Assembly (NCBI GenBank): GCA_947247005.1
Contig: OX365950.1
Span: 15,140,720 to 15,204,719 of the forward strand
From: Spisula solida
Lineage: Eukaryota > Mollusca > Bivalvia > Venerida > Mactridae
DNA: 64,000 nucleotides
Direction of reading: 5' to 3'
Both the position numbers and the translations under genes were made by a program. Below are positions 36,806 to 49,479 of the stretch, one piece after another. Numbering within the stretch: position 1 is the first letter of the stretch; each line of letters starts with the position of its first letter. Below the pieces are notes generated by a model. It was not told where the DNA came from and searched no databases. It worked only from the letters and a program-made list of their open reading frames with translations.

Positions 36806-37738
36806 TTTTATAACCTCCGCAAACAAAGTTTGAATGGGGTATACAGGAGTCACCGTGTCTGTCGGGCGGGCGGTCGGTCGGTTCGTTGGTCTGTTAGCAA
36901 AATCGTGTCCGCTCTGTAACTTTGTAGTTTCTTGCTAGATTTTAAAATGGCTTGGTACAAATGTTCACTACATCCAGACGGTGTGTCATGCGCGAGACCC
37001 AGGTCCCCAGCTCAAAGATCAAGGTCACACTTGGAGGTCAAAGGTTAAAAGTCACAAAATCGTGTCCGCTCTGAAACTTTGTAATTTCTTATTGGATACT
37101 TATAATACTTAGTACAAATGTTCACAACATCAAGACAATGTGTCATGCACAAGACCTATGTCCCTAGCTTGAAGGTGGTCAAGGTCACACTCAGAGATCA
37201 AAGGTTAAAAGGATCAAATAGGCATGTGATTTGTGTCTGCTCTGCACTTTTGTCATTTCTAATTGGATATTCATAAGACTTGGTACAAATGTTCACCACT
37301 TCAAGGCGGTAAGACCCAAATCCCTAGCTCAAAGGTCAAGGTCACACATAGAGGTCAAAGGTTATATAGTCATGCAAGTCGTGTCCGCTCTGTCGTTTCT
37401 TACTGAATTTTAAAAGTGCTTGGTTAAAATGTTTACCACATCAATCAAGTTTTTCTATAATTTTTTTCCAAATTTAATTTTTCAAATATTTATTTTCGAA
37501 TTTTTATAAAAGCAATTTTGATTTTTTTCAGTTTATTTTTTTCGATTTTTTTTCCGGAAGACCTAGGTCCCTACCATGGAGGTCAATGCCACTTAGAGGT
37601 CTAAGGTTATAAAGTTATGCATTTTAAGTTTGTTACTGCATTTTTTAAAAAATAAATGTAACTTTAAATTTAAATAATATTCCAGTGTCAAATAGTGCTG
37701 CGGGGGCATGATTCATCACTTCAGTGATAGTTCTACTT
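36806..37738 (+). mobile_element. ~930-bp inserted element with ~160-bp tandem core (pearl/Helentron-like)
   Basis: Absent from blocks A and D. It starts AACCTCCGCAAAC and ends near a 3' GATAGTTCTACTTG. Inside, ATCGTGTCCGCTCT-type units recur near 36900, 37061, 37220 and 37378 (period about 160), each carrying AAGGTCACA and AGGTCAAAGGTTA, after a GGGCGGGCGGTCGGTCGG run. A microsatellite plus tandem core is the layout described for bivalve pearl/Helentron-type non-autonomous elements; the assignment is from memory. Confidence 0.6.
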
Positions 37739-38852
37739 GCATTTATATTCCGCTGGTCTGCAAGTCCGTCCGCTATTTAGTTTTCTAACGATGTTTTTGC
37801 CAAGTCGCTCTACTCACGTTTATGAATTGTGAGATGGAGGTTCTAAAAAGATGACAAGATGAATATTAAGGTCCATGTCATGCTCGTTTGATTGTTCGAA
37901 GGCTTCTCATAAATTCATTATTAACTACGGACATGTGGTATGGTCAAGAAATTGAAGCGGTGCAATGTGTTTTCTGTTCCCCGTGTGAAGAACAAAACTT
38001 TTAACTGAACACTCATAATGGCGGGCTAGTAACGCAATTTATTTTCATCACTAAGCGCAACGATAGTTTTCTGTAGTGGTTGCTGACTTTATTTGATATA
38101 TACCATACGGACAACCGATCCTGTAATCGTTTAGCAATACGTCGTAAATCGGTAATTCGCGTAAGTAGTATTTATTAGAATGTCATAATTCAGCAAAAAT
38201 GTAATAATTCAGAATGTCATTGAAGAAAATTACTGCGATGCTAAAGTTCTATTACACGTGGAAGAAACCGTCCTAATGGTAATAAGAGTCCATTATATCC
38301 AGTAATCATTATCCTTTCATTGCCGAGGCATACATTCAGATTGCAAAATAATTGAATTGTATGGAAAGCAGACATTAACAATGGTTATGATAATAGAATA
38401 ATTAGAAGACAATGGCATGTAGTTAGCAAAGACGAAATAAAAATTCATCATAGTTGCCCATTGGTCGATGATAAGCATTAACGAGAAATGGATTTGGACT
38501 TTTATTATACCCCCGAAGCAATGTATACTAGGCATAGCTCAATTTTGTCACACGAGCCATGGCCTATCCGACGTGTCAATTGGAGTGGGTTGCCTGTGAT
38601 TTATAACGTTCATTGTGCATGGTTTAAAGATATGGGTACTGATTTACTAATATTTCGTAAATGTCACGTACATCTACGAATACATCTTAAATTTTCTGTT
38701 AAGTGCGTTTTACTAATCGATCGCAAGTTGTTCCTACATTTAAGAATACCTATTAAATATTTAACGTAGACAGGGCCATAATATTACCAATATATCGGGA
38801 ACCAGATAATTTTTTATGATTAAAAATGTTTTTATTACTAATCACCGTCTAT

Positions 38853-39343
38853 AAGTAAATTGCACCACAAGAACTAATATCGAAGAAACTGCACACGCGT
38901 CAAGAATGCACTTAGTAAAGTGGACTTCGTAAACAACTTTTTTCATCTGCAATTGTGTTCATGGCGCATATAAAACACAATTTTCCAAGACGTCGCAAGC
39001 TGTATAATGAATCCCTATCTTGGAACATCGCTGTCACAATCACGGAGTAACTTCTGTGATACGTCATTTTCATTGTGAGTATTTATATGATCAAACGATT
39101 CTGTCTGCAAACGACTTATATAGTGTAAACAGATTGGGTTAAGTGCATAAATTGTCTGTTAAATATGTGAATACTGTCATTTGAGGGATTTTGAACAGTT
39201 ATTTCCTTCGACAGGTCATTACAGTAGGGATATGCATGCTAATACACTAGGGATCACTAACATGTGTCTACCATATCAGAATTTCCATGTAACAACTTAA
39301 TTTATCTTTTGTGATAACGTGCGGGAAAATAAGTCCTTTCCTT
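38853..39343 (-). repeat. Inverted copy of block A segment 30238-30721
   Basis: Reads as the reverse complement of 30721-30238 with high similarity, beginning TAAATTGCACCACAAGAACT and ending near TGATAACGTGCGGG. It joins block B directly, making a breakpoint where a direct paralogue switches to inverted orientation. The same segment is in direct orientation in block D (41850-42310). Confidence 0.85.
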
Positions 39344-39769
39344 AGAAAATGATGCGTTTATCTAGCTGCCATTAAAAGGCACCATATGGCAATCTTGTAT
39401 TCATTACGCGTTTGTTGTCAATTACAGAGTTCCTGTTAATTATATAAAGATGACTGTCGTTAGACGAATTTCGTTTCTTAGCAAACTGATACGCGTAGTC
39501 AACTGTCACGTCACAAGGACACGGTACAAAAACTATCGTCAAGGAAGAATTAAGGCTGGGAATCTAAATTTCTACACATTTCTGTTGCTACCTATTTAAA
39601 ATTCATGAAATTACAATTTTAATCGGTCGCAGGAGAGTTCTACACAATTTGATAGTTCATATAAGATGGGTATTACCGTAGATATAATTTAATCTGAAGG
39701 TTATATACGAGATCTCTATATTGACTCAATGATAGAATAGTTTTGGTTTTTGAAATTATATGTACTAGT

Positions 39770-40205
39770 CTTTTTACTATAGGTCCGTCCGTCCGTCCGT
39801 CCGTCCGTCAAGAATCAGGATCCTGACATTACTCAAACAGTTTCCAAGCTTTAGGTATGAAACTTAGTATTTGGAAATGGGGTTTAATACGAGTATGAGG
39901 ATTATGCACGTCTACAAATATTTTGATTCTGACAAAAAATGTGGTTGCTATGGAGACAGAAAGAGTGAAAATATGTCCAAAATCTGAATCCTGTCATTAC
40001 AATATGGAGATTATGTCAACGTAGATAATTTTTAATAGTGACAAAAGTTGTGGTTGCTATGGCAACAGAAATAGTGAAAATAGTTTAATGTTCATGGCTT
40101 TCAACTGGTAGGAGACTTGTATTAGTTGGTGGCAAATTTTATAGACTTGTTTTAAAATGCTATATCTGTATTAATTGGTTGCAATTTTTAGAGACTTGTT
40201 TCGAA
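39770..40205 (+). mobile_element. (GTCC)n-linked dispersed element
   Basis: Extra relative to 46980-47030 in the paralogue. It begins after a (GTCC)6 run (39784-39808) and contains two related ~110-bp units (near 39895-39975 and 40005-40085), each with GTGGTTGCTATGG followed by CAGAAA-AGTGAAAATA. Borders are approximate. Confidence 0.55.
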
Positions 40206-40361
40206 AAGCTAATATCTTGAGATTGACTACAGTTTCCTTGCCATCAGATTGCAAAACAGTTGTAATGCATATTCTAACGCGGTAACATTGCGAAACCCGG
40301 ACGTCCTGCATATAACACGGCCGCTCTGCCACTACGATATTGAAGCAACATTATTTTTTAA

Positions 40362-40888
40362 AGGGATTGCCTCACATATTGGTGTATTGTAAAAATAAAA
40401 CAATTGTCAAATATTCGCGTAATTTTTGGTATATTTGCCTGTATATCCCGTAAACAACCACACTGACATCTAAAATAACTTCGGCATTTTGTAGTTATTT
40501 AGTATTTTTACATCAAAAATTCTATAGGGTATTAATACCTTATATAATTAGCACTACTTTTTCTTAAATTACCTGAAATTTGTGCAAATTTGATGAAAAC
40601 GAATCGAAAACGTACCAAATACCTCACTGATGTTTACGTTGTAGTTTGATGATGTTACAGTTTAATCATGTGTGAATTACATAATTCACAAAGCATGTTG
40701 GAAGAAACTCAGCGATTTTTTTTCAAGAAAAAAATACTCAGTGGGCGATATTGAGAGTGGTTAAATTTGTTTATCTGCACCAAATCGTTCATAAACAACC
40801 GTCAGTGGCTTTCTATTAGATCAATACTTGGTTAGGTTGGAAAATCACGATATACAAAAATTTTAGCCCAATCTGTGAGGCAGAACCT
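40362..40888. mobile_element. 527-bp MITE, piggyBac-like TTAA flanks
   Basis: Starts AGGGATTGCCTCACA and ends TGTGAGGCAGAACCT, so the ends are inverted repeats over about 22 bases with few mismatches. It is flanked by TTAA at 40358-40361 and 40889-40892, the piggyBac target. The paralogous site near 47175 has no such insert. No coding capacity. Confidence 0.7.
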
Positions 40889-41235
40889 TTAAAATGGCAA
40901 GTGTACCAAAGAACCCTTCCACTGAAACATGATACTTTTTATAAGTTTTATGCCGTTTTCAACACCAGTCATATGTCACAGCGAGCTGACCTTTACCGTT
41001 TCCACGGAATTAGTTACTTGTAGCCTTATGTATTTCCATACAAATAATCCATTATGATCAAATGACAAGGAAAATCATATATACCTAATTACTAGGGTAC
41101 TGTTTTTATCAATCTTGAAAGCCAAATACGGAGTACTGAGAGTAACCAACCGGCAACTAAGCATTTTTGTAGGTAGAGGCGTGGAAACTGTTACAGGTAT
41201 CGGATGACCATGAAGAAAAAAGATTGAATCACTAT

Positions 41236-44200
41236 GTATCCATGTAAGCACTTATATTGCGTCCCATCCTTGTCAGTGGAATGTCGAACGAAGACAAGTC
41301 TCGAGCAATTAATACACGTGTCAAGACTTAAAAGAAAAACATTCTTGTAGATAGTTGCGATGATCTGTCAATGTTGTATTTTGAATTAGATTATATCGTG
41401 CCGCCTGATTTCTGAGAAAATAGAATTGCCAAGATGATGTACGAGCGATATTGCATATAATAATACTACCACGTTTTATTAAGACACTTGATCAGGCCAC
41501 AACAATACTCACGAGTAATGCTTCCTGAGAAACAGTTTGTTATTACTTGGAACCTAATTCCATTGAGTCACTCCGTCAATTCCCTGATTAAATACCGGTA
41601 GATAGTGCATCACAGTAAATGATGATAACCGTCAAGAAATCTCATCAATGTAATACGCCCATCGTCTTAGGAGGCAACGTTTCTGTCATTGAAAATATGG
41701 TAGGTGAAGGACAGACGGGGCTGTGTAAGTCTATGATGTATTGAATTGTATTGTGTCAGCCCCATGTGTGTACCTCCTGGTCAGTTTGGTATTGTAGTGC
41801 GTCCGCTTCCTGTGTACGTTTAATACATCTCTGTAATTTTGTCTGAATATGTCTAAGGACGGGACTTACTTTCCGCGTACCTAATTACAAGAGATAAATT
41901 AAGTTGTTACATGGAAATTCTGATATGGTAGATACGTGTTAGTGATCCCTAGTGTATTAGCATGCATATCCCTACTGTAATGACCTGTCGAAGGAAATAG
42001 GCCTCTTTTGACAAAATTCACATCTTTACCAGACAATTTATGCATTTAACCCAATCTGTTTACACTATATAAGTCGCTTGCAGACAGAATCATTTGATCA
42101 TATAAATACTCATAATGAAAATGACGCATAACAGAAGTTACTTTATGATTGTGACAGCGATGTTCCAAGATAATGATACATGATACAGCTTGATACGTCC
42201 TGGAAAAGTGAGTTTTACATGCGACATAAACACCAAGTAAAAAGTGTTTACAAAATCCGCTTTACTAATTGCTTTCTTGTCGCGTGTGCAGTTTCTCCGG
42301 TATTAGTTTTTATGGTGCCATTTACTAAGGCAGATTTTAGCATATTTCATTTGATCCCCAACAAATAGGCGTTTGAAGATTTTTTTGATATCCATCCGAC
42401 AGCTGCGTTCTTTAAACTAATAGCATATTAGCTTCGAGAAAATAAAAGGCACTGTGACATTGTTTTTGTATTTTATAAAGTCGTTTTATTACAAGAGTCC
42501 ATTATGGGATGGCTTTTAAACATAAAATAGAAGGCCTCGATTACAATACTCCATAGATCCATAACTTCTACCAAAGAACAACATCTTTAACTTGGCAATC
42601 ATGATTGTTTCATTTACATAACTCTTTAAATACATTCAACGAGTTTGTTTGCGATTACAAAAACAACATCCAACTACGGCCACGTTTTTTAAATATATTA
42701 GATATATTTTTACATCACTTTAGAGATGATTTTAATAAGATTGAAATCGTACCGTATTGTTTTCCAAATCTGGTCTACATGATTATTGTAATCAACAAAG
42801 TATTGTTTAATCACATGTAAATAGAAAATAAAGTTTATTCTGTGCGTTAAAACGCATACATTACAGCGTCTCATTTACAGACAAAATAAGTATGCAAAGG
42901 CATTATTTGTAATATTCTGTATTACATACGTATAATGCTAGGTTATGTGTTCAGTCCCTTCATTCTATTCATCCTTATCTTGATCTCTAATTATCCTTAG
43001 TTGTGTTTTATAACATCAGTCATATAATTCCTCGTTTTTCTCGGTTGTTTGCCATTTCTCCTACTCCTTAAGCATGTCGACTCTTCTCTGCGATGTGTTT
43101 GTGCGGGGGCACTTATTGCTGCATTGATGTTAATGTTAATGTAACGTTCACTACCATAACTATTTTTATAATATTATTAAATACAGTCTACAACATTCTA
43201 CCATTATTAATTTTCAAGTATTATTTACCCAAAGATTTATTCAATTTGTCATGGCTACAACCCGCAGCGAAGCTTGTTAATGTAAATCTGCTCATTTTGC
43301 GTTTCTACAGTATACTGTGTTACGACTATTATTGAATAGTCCATAATCTTGCTTAGTTGTTTGGAGCGTATAACCGTTTGCCGGTTATAACATTGAATGT
43401 ACATTTTTGTTTTTATATTCCGCAGGTCTGCAAGTCCGTCCGCTTACTAATGTTCTAACTATGTTTTGCCAAGTCGCTCTACTCAAATTCATGAATAGTG
43501 AGACGGAGGTTCTAAAAAGATGACAAGATGAATATTAAGGTCCATGCCATACGCGTTTGATTGTTAAAATGCTACTCATAAATTCATATTTATTTTAAAT
43601 TAACTTCGGGCATGTGGTATAGGTTAAGAAATTGAAGCGGTGCAATGTGTTTTCCTTTCCTCGTGTGAAGAGCAAAACGTTAACGGAACAACCGTAATGA
43701 CTGCCTAGTAACGCTAGTACTAAGATCAAAAATCGTTTTCTGTAGTAGTTACTGACATTATTTGATAATAATAATAATAAAGACTTTATTTAAAGAGGTA
43801 ACACAGTTGGGTATACTCAGTCTTCCCCATGAGCCTCATTAACACATTTACATATTATGTACAGTAATGATATATACCATACGGACATCCGATCCTGTAA
43901 TATTCCACCAATAAGTTGTAAGTCGATAAATCTCGTAAGAAATATTTATAAGAATGTCATAATACAGCAAAAAGTAATAATTCAGAATGCCATTTAAGAA
44001 AATTACTGCGATGCTTAAGTTATATTATACGTTGAAGAAACTGCCAGAGTCCATAAATATTAATCCAGTAATTATTGCGCGTTCATTGTCGAGGCATTCA
44101 TTCAGAATTGCGATGACACAAATTGTATAAAAAGCTGCTTGGTTCAATGGTCATTATAATAGAATAATTACGAGATACGTAGGTACCAGTGTAGCTCATG

Positions 44201-44530
44201 GGTTAACGCTCAACATTAAAGAAAAATGGCTTTCGGCTTCTATCATACTCTCGAAGCAATGGATACTATTGTATTGTTAAATTTTGTCCAATGAGCCATG
44301 GGTTATCAAAAGAGAAATTTATTACGTGCATTATTCATGGTTTAAAGATATGACACTTAATGATGTCTGTTAATTATCGATTTAGCGAATTTGGCAAAGT
44401 GAAGAAACTCTAAACCGAAATCGGTTGCTTAAATACCAAAAATCGCTTGTTTTTATTAAATTTCGTGTAATTAAAAGGATCATACATTTAAGACAATGTT
44501 TTTGTTAGCTTTTGTTTCAAAACGAAGCAA
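41236..44530 (+). repeat. Paralogous block D
   Basis: Collinear with block A (29640-33800): for example TCCCTGATTAAATACCGGTAG at 41580 and 29981, and TTTAGCGAATTTGGCAAAGTG at 44383 and 33645. It lacks the two insertions of block B but has its own at 43766-43868. Confidence 0.8.
43766..43868 (-). mobile_element. Short retroelement 3' end insertion
   Basis: About 100 bp absent from blocks A and B at the matching place (ATTTGATATATACC). On the minus strand it ends AATAAAGTC followed by a (TTATTA)n-like tail, and TGATA is repeated on both sides. A simple-repeat tail plus target duplication fits a LINE- or SINE-type insertion that was heavily 5' truncated. Confidence 0.65.
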
Positions 44531-45774
44531 TACATTTATTTGGAAAACCTACTCCGTGTTGGAGCACAGTTCGGCATAGGCTTTTCCAACATATCTCAAC
44601 TTAAACTGGAGATATTTGGCGAATGTAAGCTTAACTTCGCTCAACACAAAAGACGACGATATGTTCGTTCCTGTCTTTCATAGATACCTTGCGTACTTAC
44701 GATCTTACTGAAGATGTATCTGAACGTGTGTACCGCAACGTATCTGGATAAAAGTGTCAGGACGCTTTGTAATGGTGCCATACACCGGACACGTCATAGA
44801 ACCAGGCTGTCTTTTTGAAACAAGAGCTAGACGCACTTCTGCAGCGCCAGACATGCCTGTTTCTAATGTCTCTCTCTCCATTCAGGTGCTTTCTCTCATT
44901 CTGTTCCTCTGGTCAGTTCATGCTATATCTGCACTGGTAGAGTATGCACCTGCGCCCTTGGTGTAGCAGCGATTTCTTTTCGAAACGTTTTCACAAATAT
45001 TTGTTTTAGTGTATACTTCAGTATTGCACGTGTTTTACAAGTTTTGAGCATTAAAACGTTGTATATCAAGTTTGAATAAAATCGTTAGATTTGAACCTGC
45101 ACCCGGGCCACCAGACAAAACTTCTAATGTTAAACGCTTTACTGTCATAACCATTCTGACACACAAAACATTGCTATCAAATATCTCCAATTGTCAATCA
45201 CATACCAAAATGGATTTGCTGGCTGAGAATGAGAAGGTCGTAAGTACAAATTGATATTTTGAGAAAACTGTCTGAAATCTACACATTACTTATCACAAAA
45301 AAGCTTTAACAACTTCAGTTTGGTCAACATGACATAATTATTCCTATTTTCATGACAATAAGCTCGTACAAATCGCATTGTGATGCAGATTTCAAATATG
45401 CATGTCCTTATTATTGAGTCTTATAAGGTCGTAAGTCGCACAGGTTACTACGACCTTTTAATTCTAAGCGTGCGTATTGAGGAATCGCCAAAACCTTAAA
45501 AGTACAGTTACGGCTCATCGCTCGAAATTATACTATAAGAGATGTCTAAAGCGATTAATTCAAGTTGAGGAAGTTCTTGTACAATCAACATAAAATGAAT
45601 TCGTACAAGGACGACACTTATACCGTCACGAATAACAAATTGTATTCACTCAAATGCCAGTTATTGTCTGGATAAGGAATAAATTACACTACCGAATTCT
45701 ATTTGGTCTGCTTCACGGTACTTTATTCAAGTATCTAGCAATGTAACATAATAAGTTAAGCATATTGTACAATA
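44531..45774. other. Segment with exon-like GC-richer pieces, no identified gene
   Basis: 44700-44970 is richer in GC than its surroundings and open on both strands (70 codons plus without a good ATG; about 48 codons minus starting M-S-G-A-A-E-V-R). 45072-45242 is open and runs into a clean GTAAGT at 45240. None has a recognisable domain; an exon at either place is possible but unproven. Confidence 0.2.
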
Positions 45775-45950
45775 TGTTCATTCAGGTCTGTCACTTGTGT
45801 ACAAACATAGTAAAATCATAACATCTATTAGTATTTTTTTTATTGTTTTAGACATTTTATTCGGATAAAAAGGCACTGAAAACCAATATCTGACTTATTA
45901 AGCCACATATTCATCCTTACACCATTTCTTAAAAAGAAATTAACAAGATG
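45775..45950 (+). repeat. Dispersed repeat family R1, copy 3 (diverged)
   Basis: Aligns with 13245-13380: GTCACTTGTGTACAAACATAG..., TTTTAGACATTTTATT..., AAAAGGCACTGAAAACCAATA. It shows that R1 is dispersed rather than only locally duplicated. Confidence 0.6.
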
Positions 45951-45984
45951 TTTGTAAAACACGTATGCCCCCATGTCAGAAATG

Positions 45985-46285
45985 GTAAAGGTCACAGTGG
46001 CCATGACCTACTGACCAACAATATCAATATTGGTCATCTACTGTTGATGACCAACCTCCACGTAGAGCTTGAAGATTCTAGGACAAACGTTCTTGAGTTA
46101 TTGAATGGAAATCATTAGAATATCCATAAAATGTAAAGGTCCCAGTGACCATAACCAGTAGATCTCAAAATCAATAGGGGTCATCCACTGTTGATGACCA
46201 ACATTCATGGAAAAATCTTATCATTTTTGGGCAAAGCGTTCTTGAGTTGCAAAACACTATATTCCTCGTCAAATATTGGGGGCAT
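45985..46285 (+). repeat. Two ~145-bp tandem units, bivalve-type dispersed repeat
   Basis: GTAAAGGTC-CAGTG-CCAT...GGTCATC-ACTGTTGATGACCAAC...GTTCTTGAGTT occurs twice (from about 45990 and about 46133), ending in TATTGGGGGCATAATAA. The 62-codon frame over the second unit is incidental. Confidence 0.65.
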
Positions 46286-46584
46286 AATAAGAGAAATCGC
46301 TATCGTTATATATACACAATGTTATCTTACATGTATAGCTCAGAACATTTACTACGGTATCCTTGTATATCTATTTTAACTACATGTAATCATAACATTC
46401 TTAATGTAAAATAACTGAACCAGACGATGATTAATTAGCACCAAGTCAAATGTTCTGGACTATATACATTTATAACATTGTTAGTTCCATATGTTTTAGT
46501 GTATATTAGGCTAAAATGATTTTTAAATTATTGATTTGAAGATGCGTTGTATTTTCGAAAACTCAAAAATCAACAATATGTCGG

Positions 46585-47310
46585 TACTTGGAAAAGGGTG
46601 CGTTTATCTAACTGCCAGTAAAAGGCAACTATGACCATCTTGTCGTATTCATTACGCGTATGTTGTCAAATATATGTGAAATATATAAAGATGCCTACCG
46701 TAAGACGTTTTTCGTTTCTTAGCAATTGACACCCGCAGTAAACTGTCAAGTCACAAGGAAACGGCATAAACTACCACCAGGGAAAAAGGCGAAATCATCA
46801 GCTGGGAATCTTAACTATCTACACATTTCTGTTGCTATCTATTTAAAATTCATGAAATTACCCGTTTGAATCGGTCTCAAAAGAGTTCTACACCACTTTG
46901 AAAGTTCATTTAAAATGTGTATTACCGTAGATATATACAATGTAATTAATCAGCAGGTTGTATACGATATCTCTAAATTTATCCACTGGTAGAATTTGTT
47001 TGGTTTTGACATTACTGAATCTTTTTCAAAATGCCAATATCTTGTGATTCACTGTCGTTTCCCTTGCATTATATTGCAAAACAATAGACTTAGTGCATAT
47101 CTTAACGCGGTAACATTGCGAACACCGGGCGTCCTGTACACGAAACGGACGCTCTACCACTACGCTTTTGAGACACTTCTTTTTCAGACTGGCAAGTATA
47201 CCAAAGAACCCTTCGACTGAAGCATGATACTGCCAATCGAGTTTTATGCCGTTTTCAATAACAGTCATACATCGCAGGAAGCTAACCTTTACCGTTTTCA
47301 CAGAATAAGT
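46585..47310 (+). repeat. Paralogous block E' (partner of 39344-41235)
   Basis: Collinear with block E without its two insertions, so it serves as the empty-site reference. The 91-codon minus frame (47026-47301) is not conserved as protein in the partner. Confidence 0.75.
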
Positions 47311-47319
47311 AAGCTATCA

Positions 47320-49200
47320 TTACTTATTCTACGGCGCTGGAAAGTAATGGTATAGCTTTTTCTCAGTGAAACGAATCGCAACTTCTTGTACCAATCATCA
47401 AGATACTGTCCGAAATATCCCGCAATAAGGCACGGTTTAAAATGCGGACCTCTGCGGGGCTATTTGCGGTCCTATATGATTATTCAAAATATACGCAACA
47501 ATGATCACGAGTTTGTTGTTTTACGGCGCGTGAATACTACCCGTTTTCTTTCTGAAACTGATAATAAATACTGGTTCATTGTAATAAATTAACTATATAA
47601 ATTATTTCAATGCTTGTATTGGGTATAGGTCACGCTAACTGCAGATATGATTATAACTCTCCTAAACAACTTCATAAAACGACTAATATTTGTCCAAGTG
47701 TTTTTCAAATTCATGGGTTTAAATATAAAACTAAGCATTTCGTTGGGTAAAAACTCTACTGTAGAAGCCGACATAATCTAAAAAAAATTAATTCGTAGTA
47801 CATGTATCACGTGTGGAAGAGTGTTTAATAACTGTGGACCTATTTGCAGGTTATATTTAGGTCTGTTATATTACATTCAATACTGTTTTAACATTCGTTA
47901 ATCATTTGTTTAATCATCGAAATAGGTTCTTCAAATGATTAAGGGATTTGTTGTAAATAATCAATATTATACTAGGCTCTACAAAAGTACCGCGTCCGGG
48001 ACACCTGATTATGCGCAAGAATTTAGTCCCGTCAACTCTTAATTTCAATTAATAGCAAAATCGGACAACTGACCTAAACGTTCGTATAACCAACATCTAC
48101 ATCCGAGATTTGACTCTGAGTACCAAAATTATGACCCAACGCGTATATTTGCCTTCCGGACATCGAACTAAACTATGCACGAGTCAGTTAACCCGTGTTA
48201 ATTAGCAGTAATCAAGCGTCACAAGAGGTCAAATGTGTGTAAAAGCAAATTGCTGACTTCGGCTAAGCACCGCCTCTCAAATTTGATTGCATCAAACTCA
48301 GTACTGAAACATGCAACCGCACACGTGGACTGTTTTTTGTTAGTAAATTTTAAATTAAAATCAGTCACACATCACGTAAACAGGCACGGAATAAAACGCA
48401 TTGAATACCTTGTAATACAGTAATACTCGTTGATCTATATTATGCATAATTGTATAGGTAAATTCACAATAAAATATATTATATCATGGCTACGGCAATT
48501 TACATTGATGTTAACTGAGGCGGTGTGGCTAAATCCGATGATAATTGATAATTGATGGGGTGTGTCTTAATTTTCAAAGGAATGAGTGCAATTACTACAA
48601 TCCTGCACTGTATACATACAACTCCATTGTACTTTACTTCGGTCAACGTGACCTCTATCGATTTTCGTGGTCGAGTTATATTGGAGTCCACAACTTTAAA
48701 ATCACAACACCGTGCTATTGATTTTCATTGGACATGTTAATCGGTCAGCATTGTAAAAATTTGGACACGCCTTATGTTTACAAAGTGACAACCAATGATA
48801 TAAGTCAGAAAGAAAACGCTTAACGCTTGGTTGTTTATTTTTTCTCGGGCTACGCCCTCGACAAAATAAGACAACCTCGCGTCTGCGTTCTCTTTCTATA
48901 ACTTAAAGCAATCAAACAAATGCAGACGATCTATACTTAGCACGCAAACATTTCGGTACAGTTCTAAGATCTTGAGCTCACAACTTCAAAAGAGGGATGC
49001 GGAGACTCAAACTAGTGCAGCGACCTTGATGTGCCAGATACGGCGTTACGGTAAAGTATTCGATATGTGCGTGCATTAAATTCAAGTATTAAAATTCATC
49101 CACTATGATTTGTGCAGCGGACTTTTCAGGCGTTGCAGATAAAATTTTGCTATTCTATTTTAAATAAACCATATGCTTCATCCTAGTAGTCAACTGCCGG
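47320..49200 (+). repeat. Paralogous block F
   Basis: Collinear with 55250-56420: CAATCGCAACTTCTTG, ACATTCGTTAATCATTTG, TTAGTCCCGTCAACTCTTAAT and AACATGCAACCGC occur in the same order. It contains about 420 bp (48490-48910) that the partner lacks. Confidence 0.8.
48500..48705 (-). CDS. Possible exon (C-terminal), minus strand, tentative
   Basis: After an acceptor-like GATTTTAAAG, a frame of about 65 codons begins V-D-S-N-I-T-R-P-R-K-S-I-E-V-T-L-T-E-V and ends at a stop near 48500. It has an N-glycosylation motif (N-I-T) and the look of an extracellular segment. Its entry phase would fit a donor (AAT/GTAAAT) after the frame at 49391-49630. No family recognised; it lies in the segment missing from the paralogous block F'. 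Confidence 0.2.
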
Positions 49201-49479
49201 ATACAATTTTTCGCCGAACAAACATTCAATTTGTAAACATTCTGTTCTGCAAACAAATTATTCGCTAGTGATCAAATGTCAAGGAAGAACGATTTTACCC
49301 CGTATCTTCCCAATTAAGGTATCCAATCAAGATTGGTCATATATCGACACGCTAGCACTATATACCAGGATTCTGTTTTTATTAAATCACTTACAGAACT
49401 CTTAAACCTACGTCCAAATTTAAAATCTTTACAAATCTTGAACAACTGCAATATATCATTGTAAAAGTCGTATGTACGA

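Larger units (their letters stand above)
35684..38852 (+). repeat. Paralogous block B
   Basis: Starts at AGAATTATGTAATTCCGTGAT, matching 31147 in block A, and continues to ATCACCGTCTATAAG (A: about 33365). Relative to A and D it carries two extra segments, 36217-36518 and 36806-37738, so those are later insertions. Confidence 0.8.
39344..41235 (+). repeat. Paralogous block E (with two insertions)
   Basis: Aligns with 46585-47310 (shared TGCGTTTATCTA at 39353, TTCATGAAATTAC, CTAACGCGGTAACATTGCGAA, ACCAAAGAACCCTTC). It is longer because of a (GTCC)n-containing insertion of roughly 39770-40205 and a MITE at 40362-40888. Confidence 0.75.

Noticed and set aside
32705..38769. Similar frames at 32705-32938 and 38488-38769 as a conserved gene
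   Set aside because: Their similarity comes from the A/B duplication. Differences fall at first and second codon positions as readily as at third, and block D has the frame destroyed.
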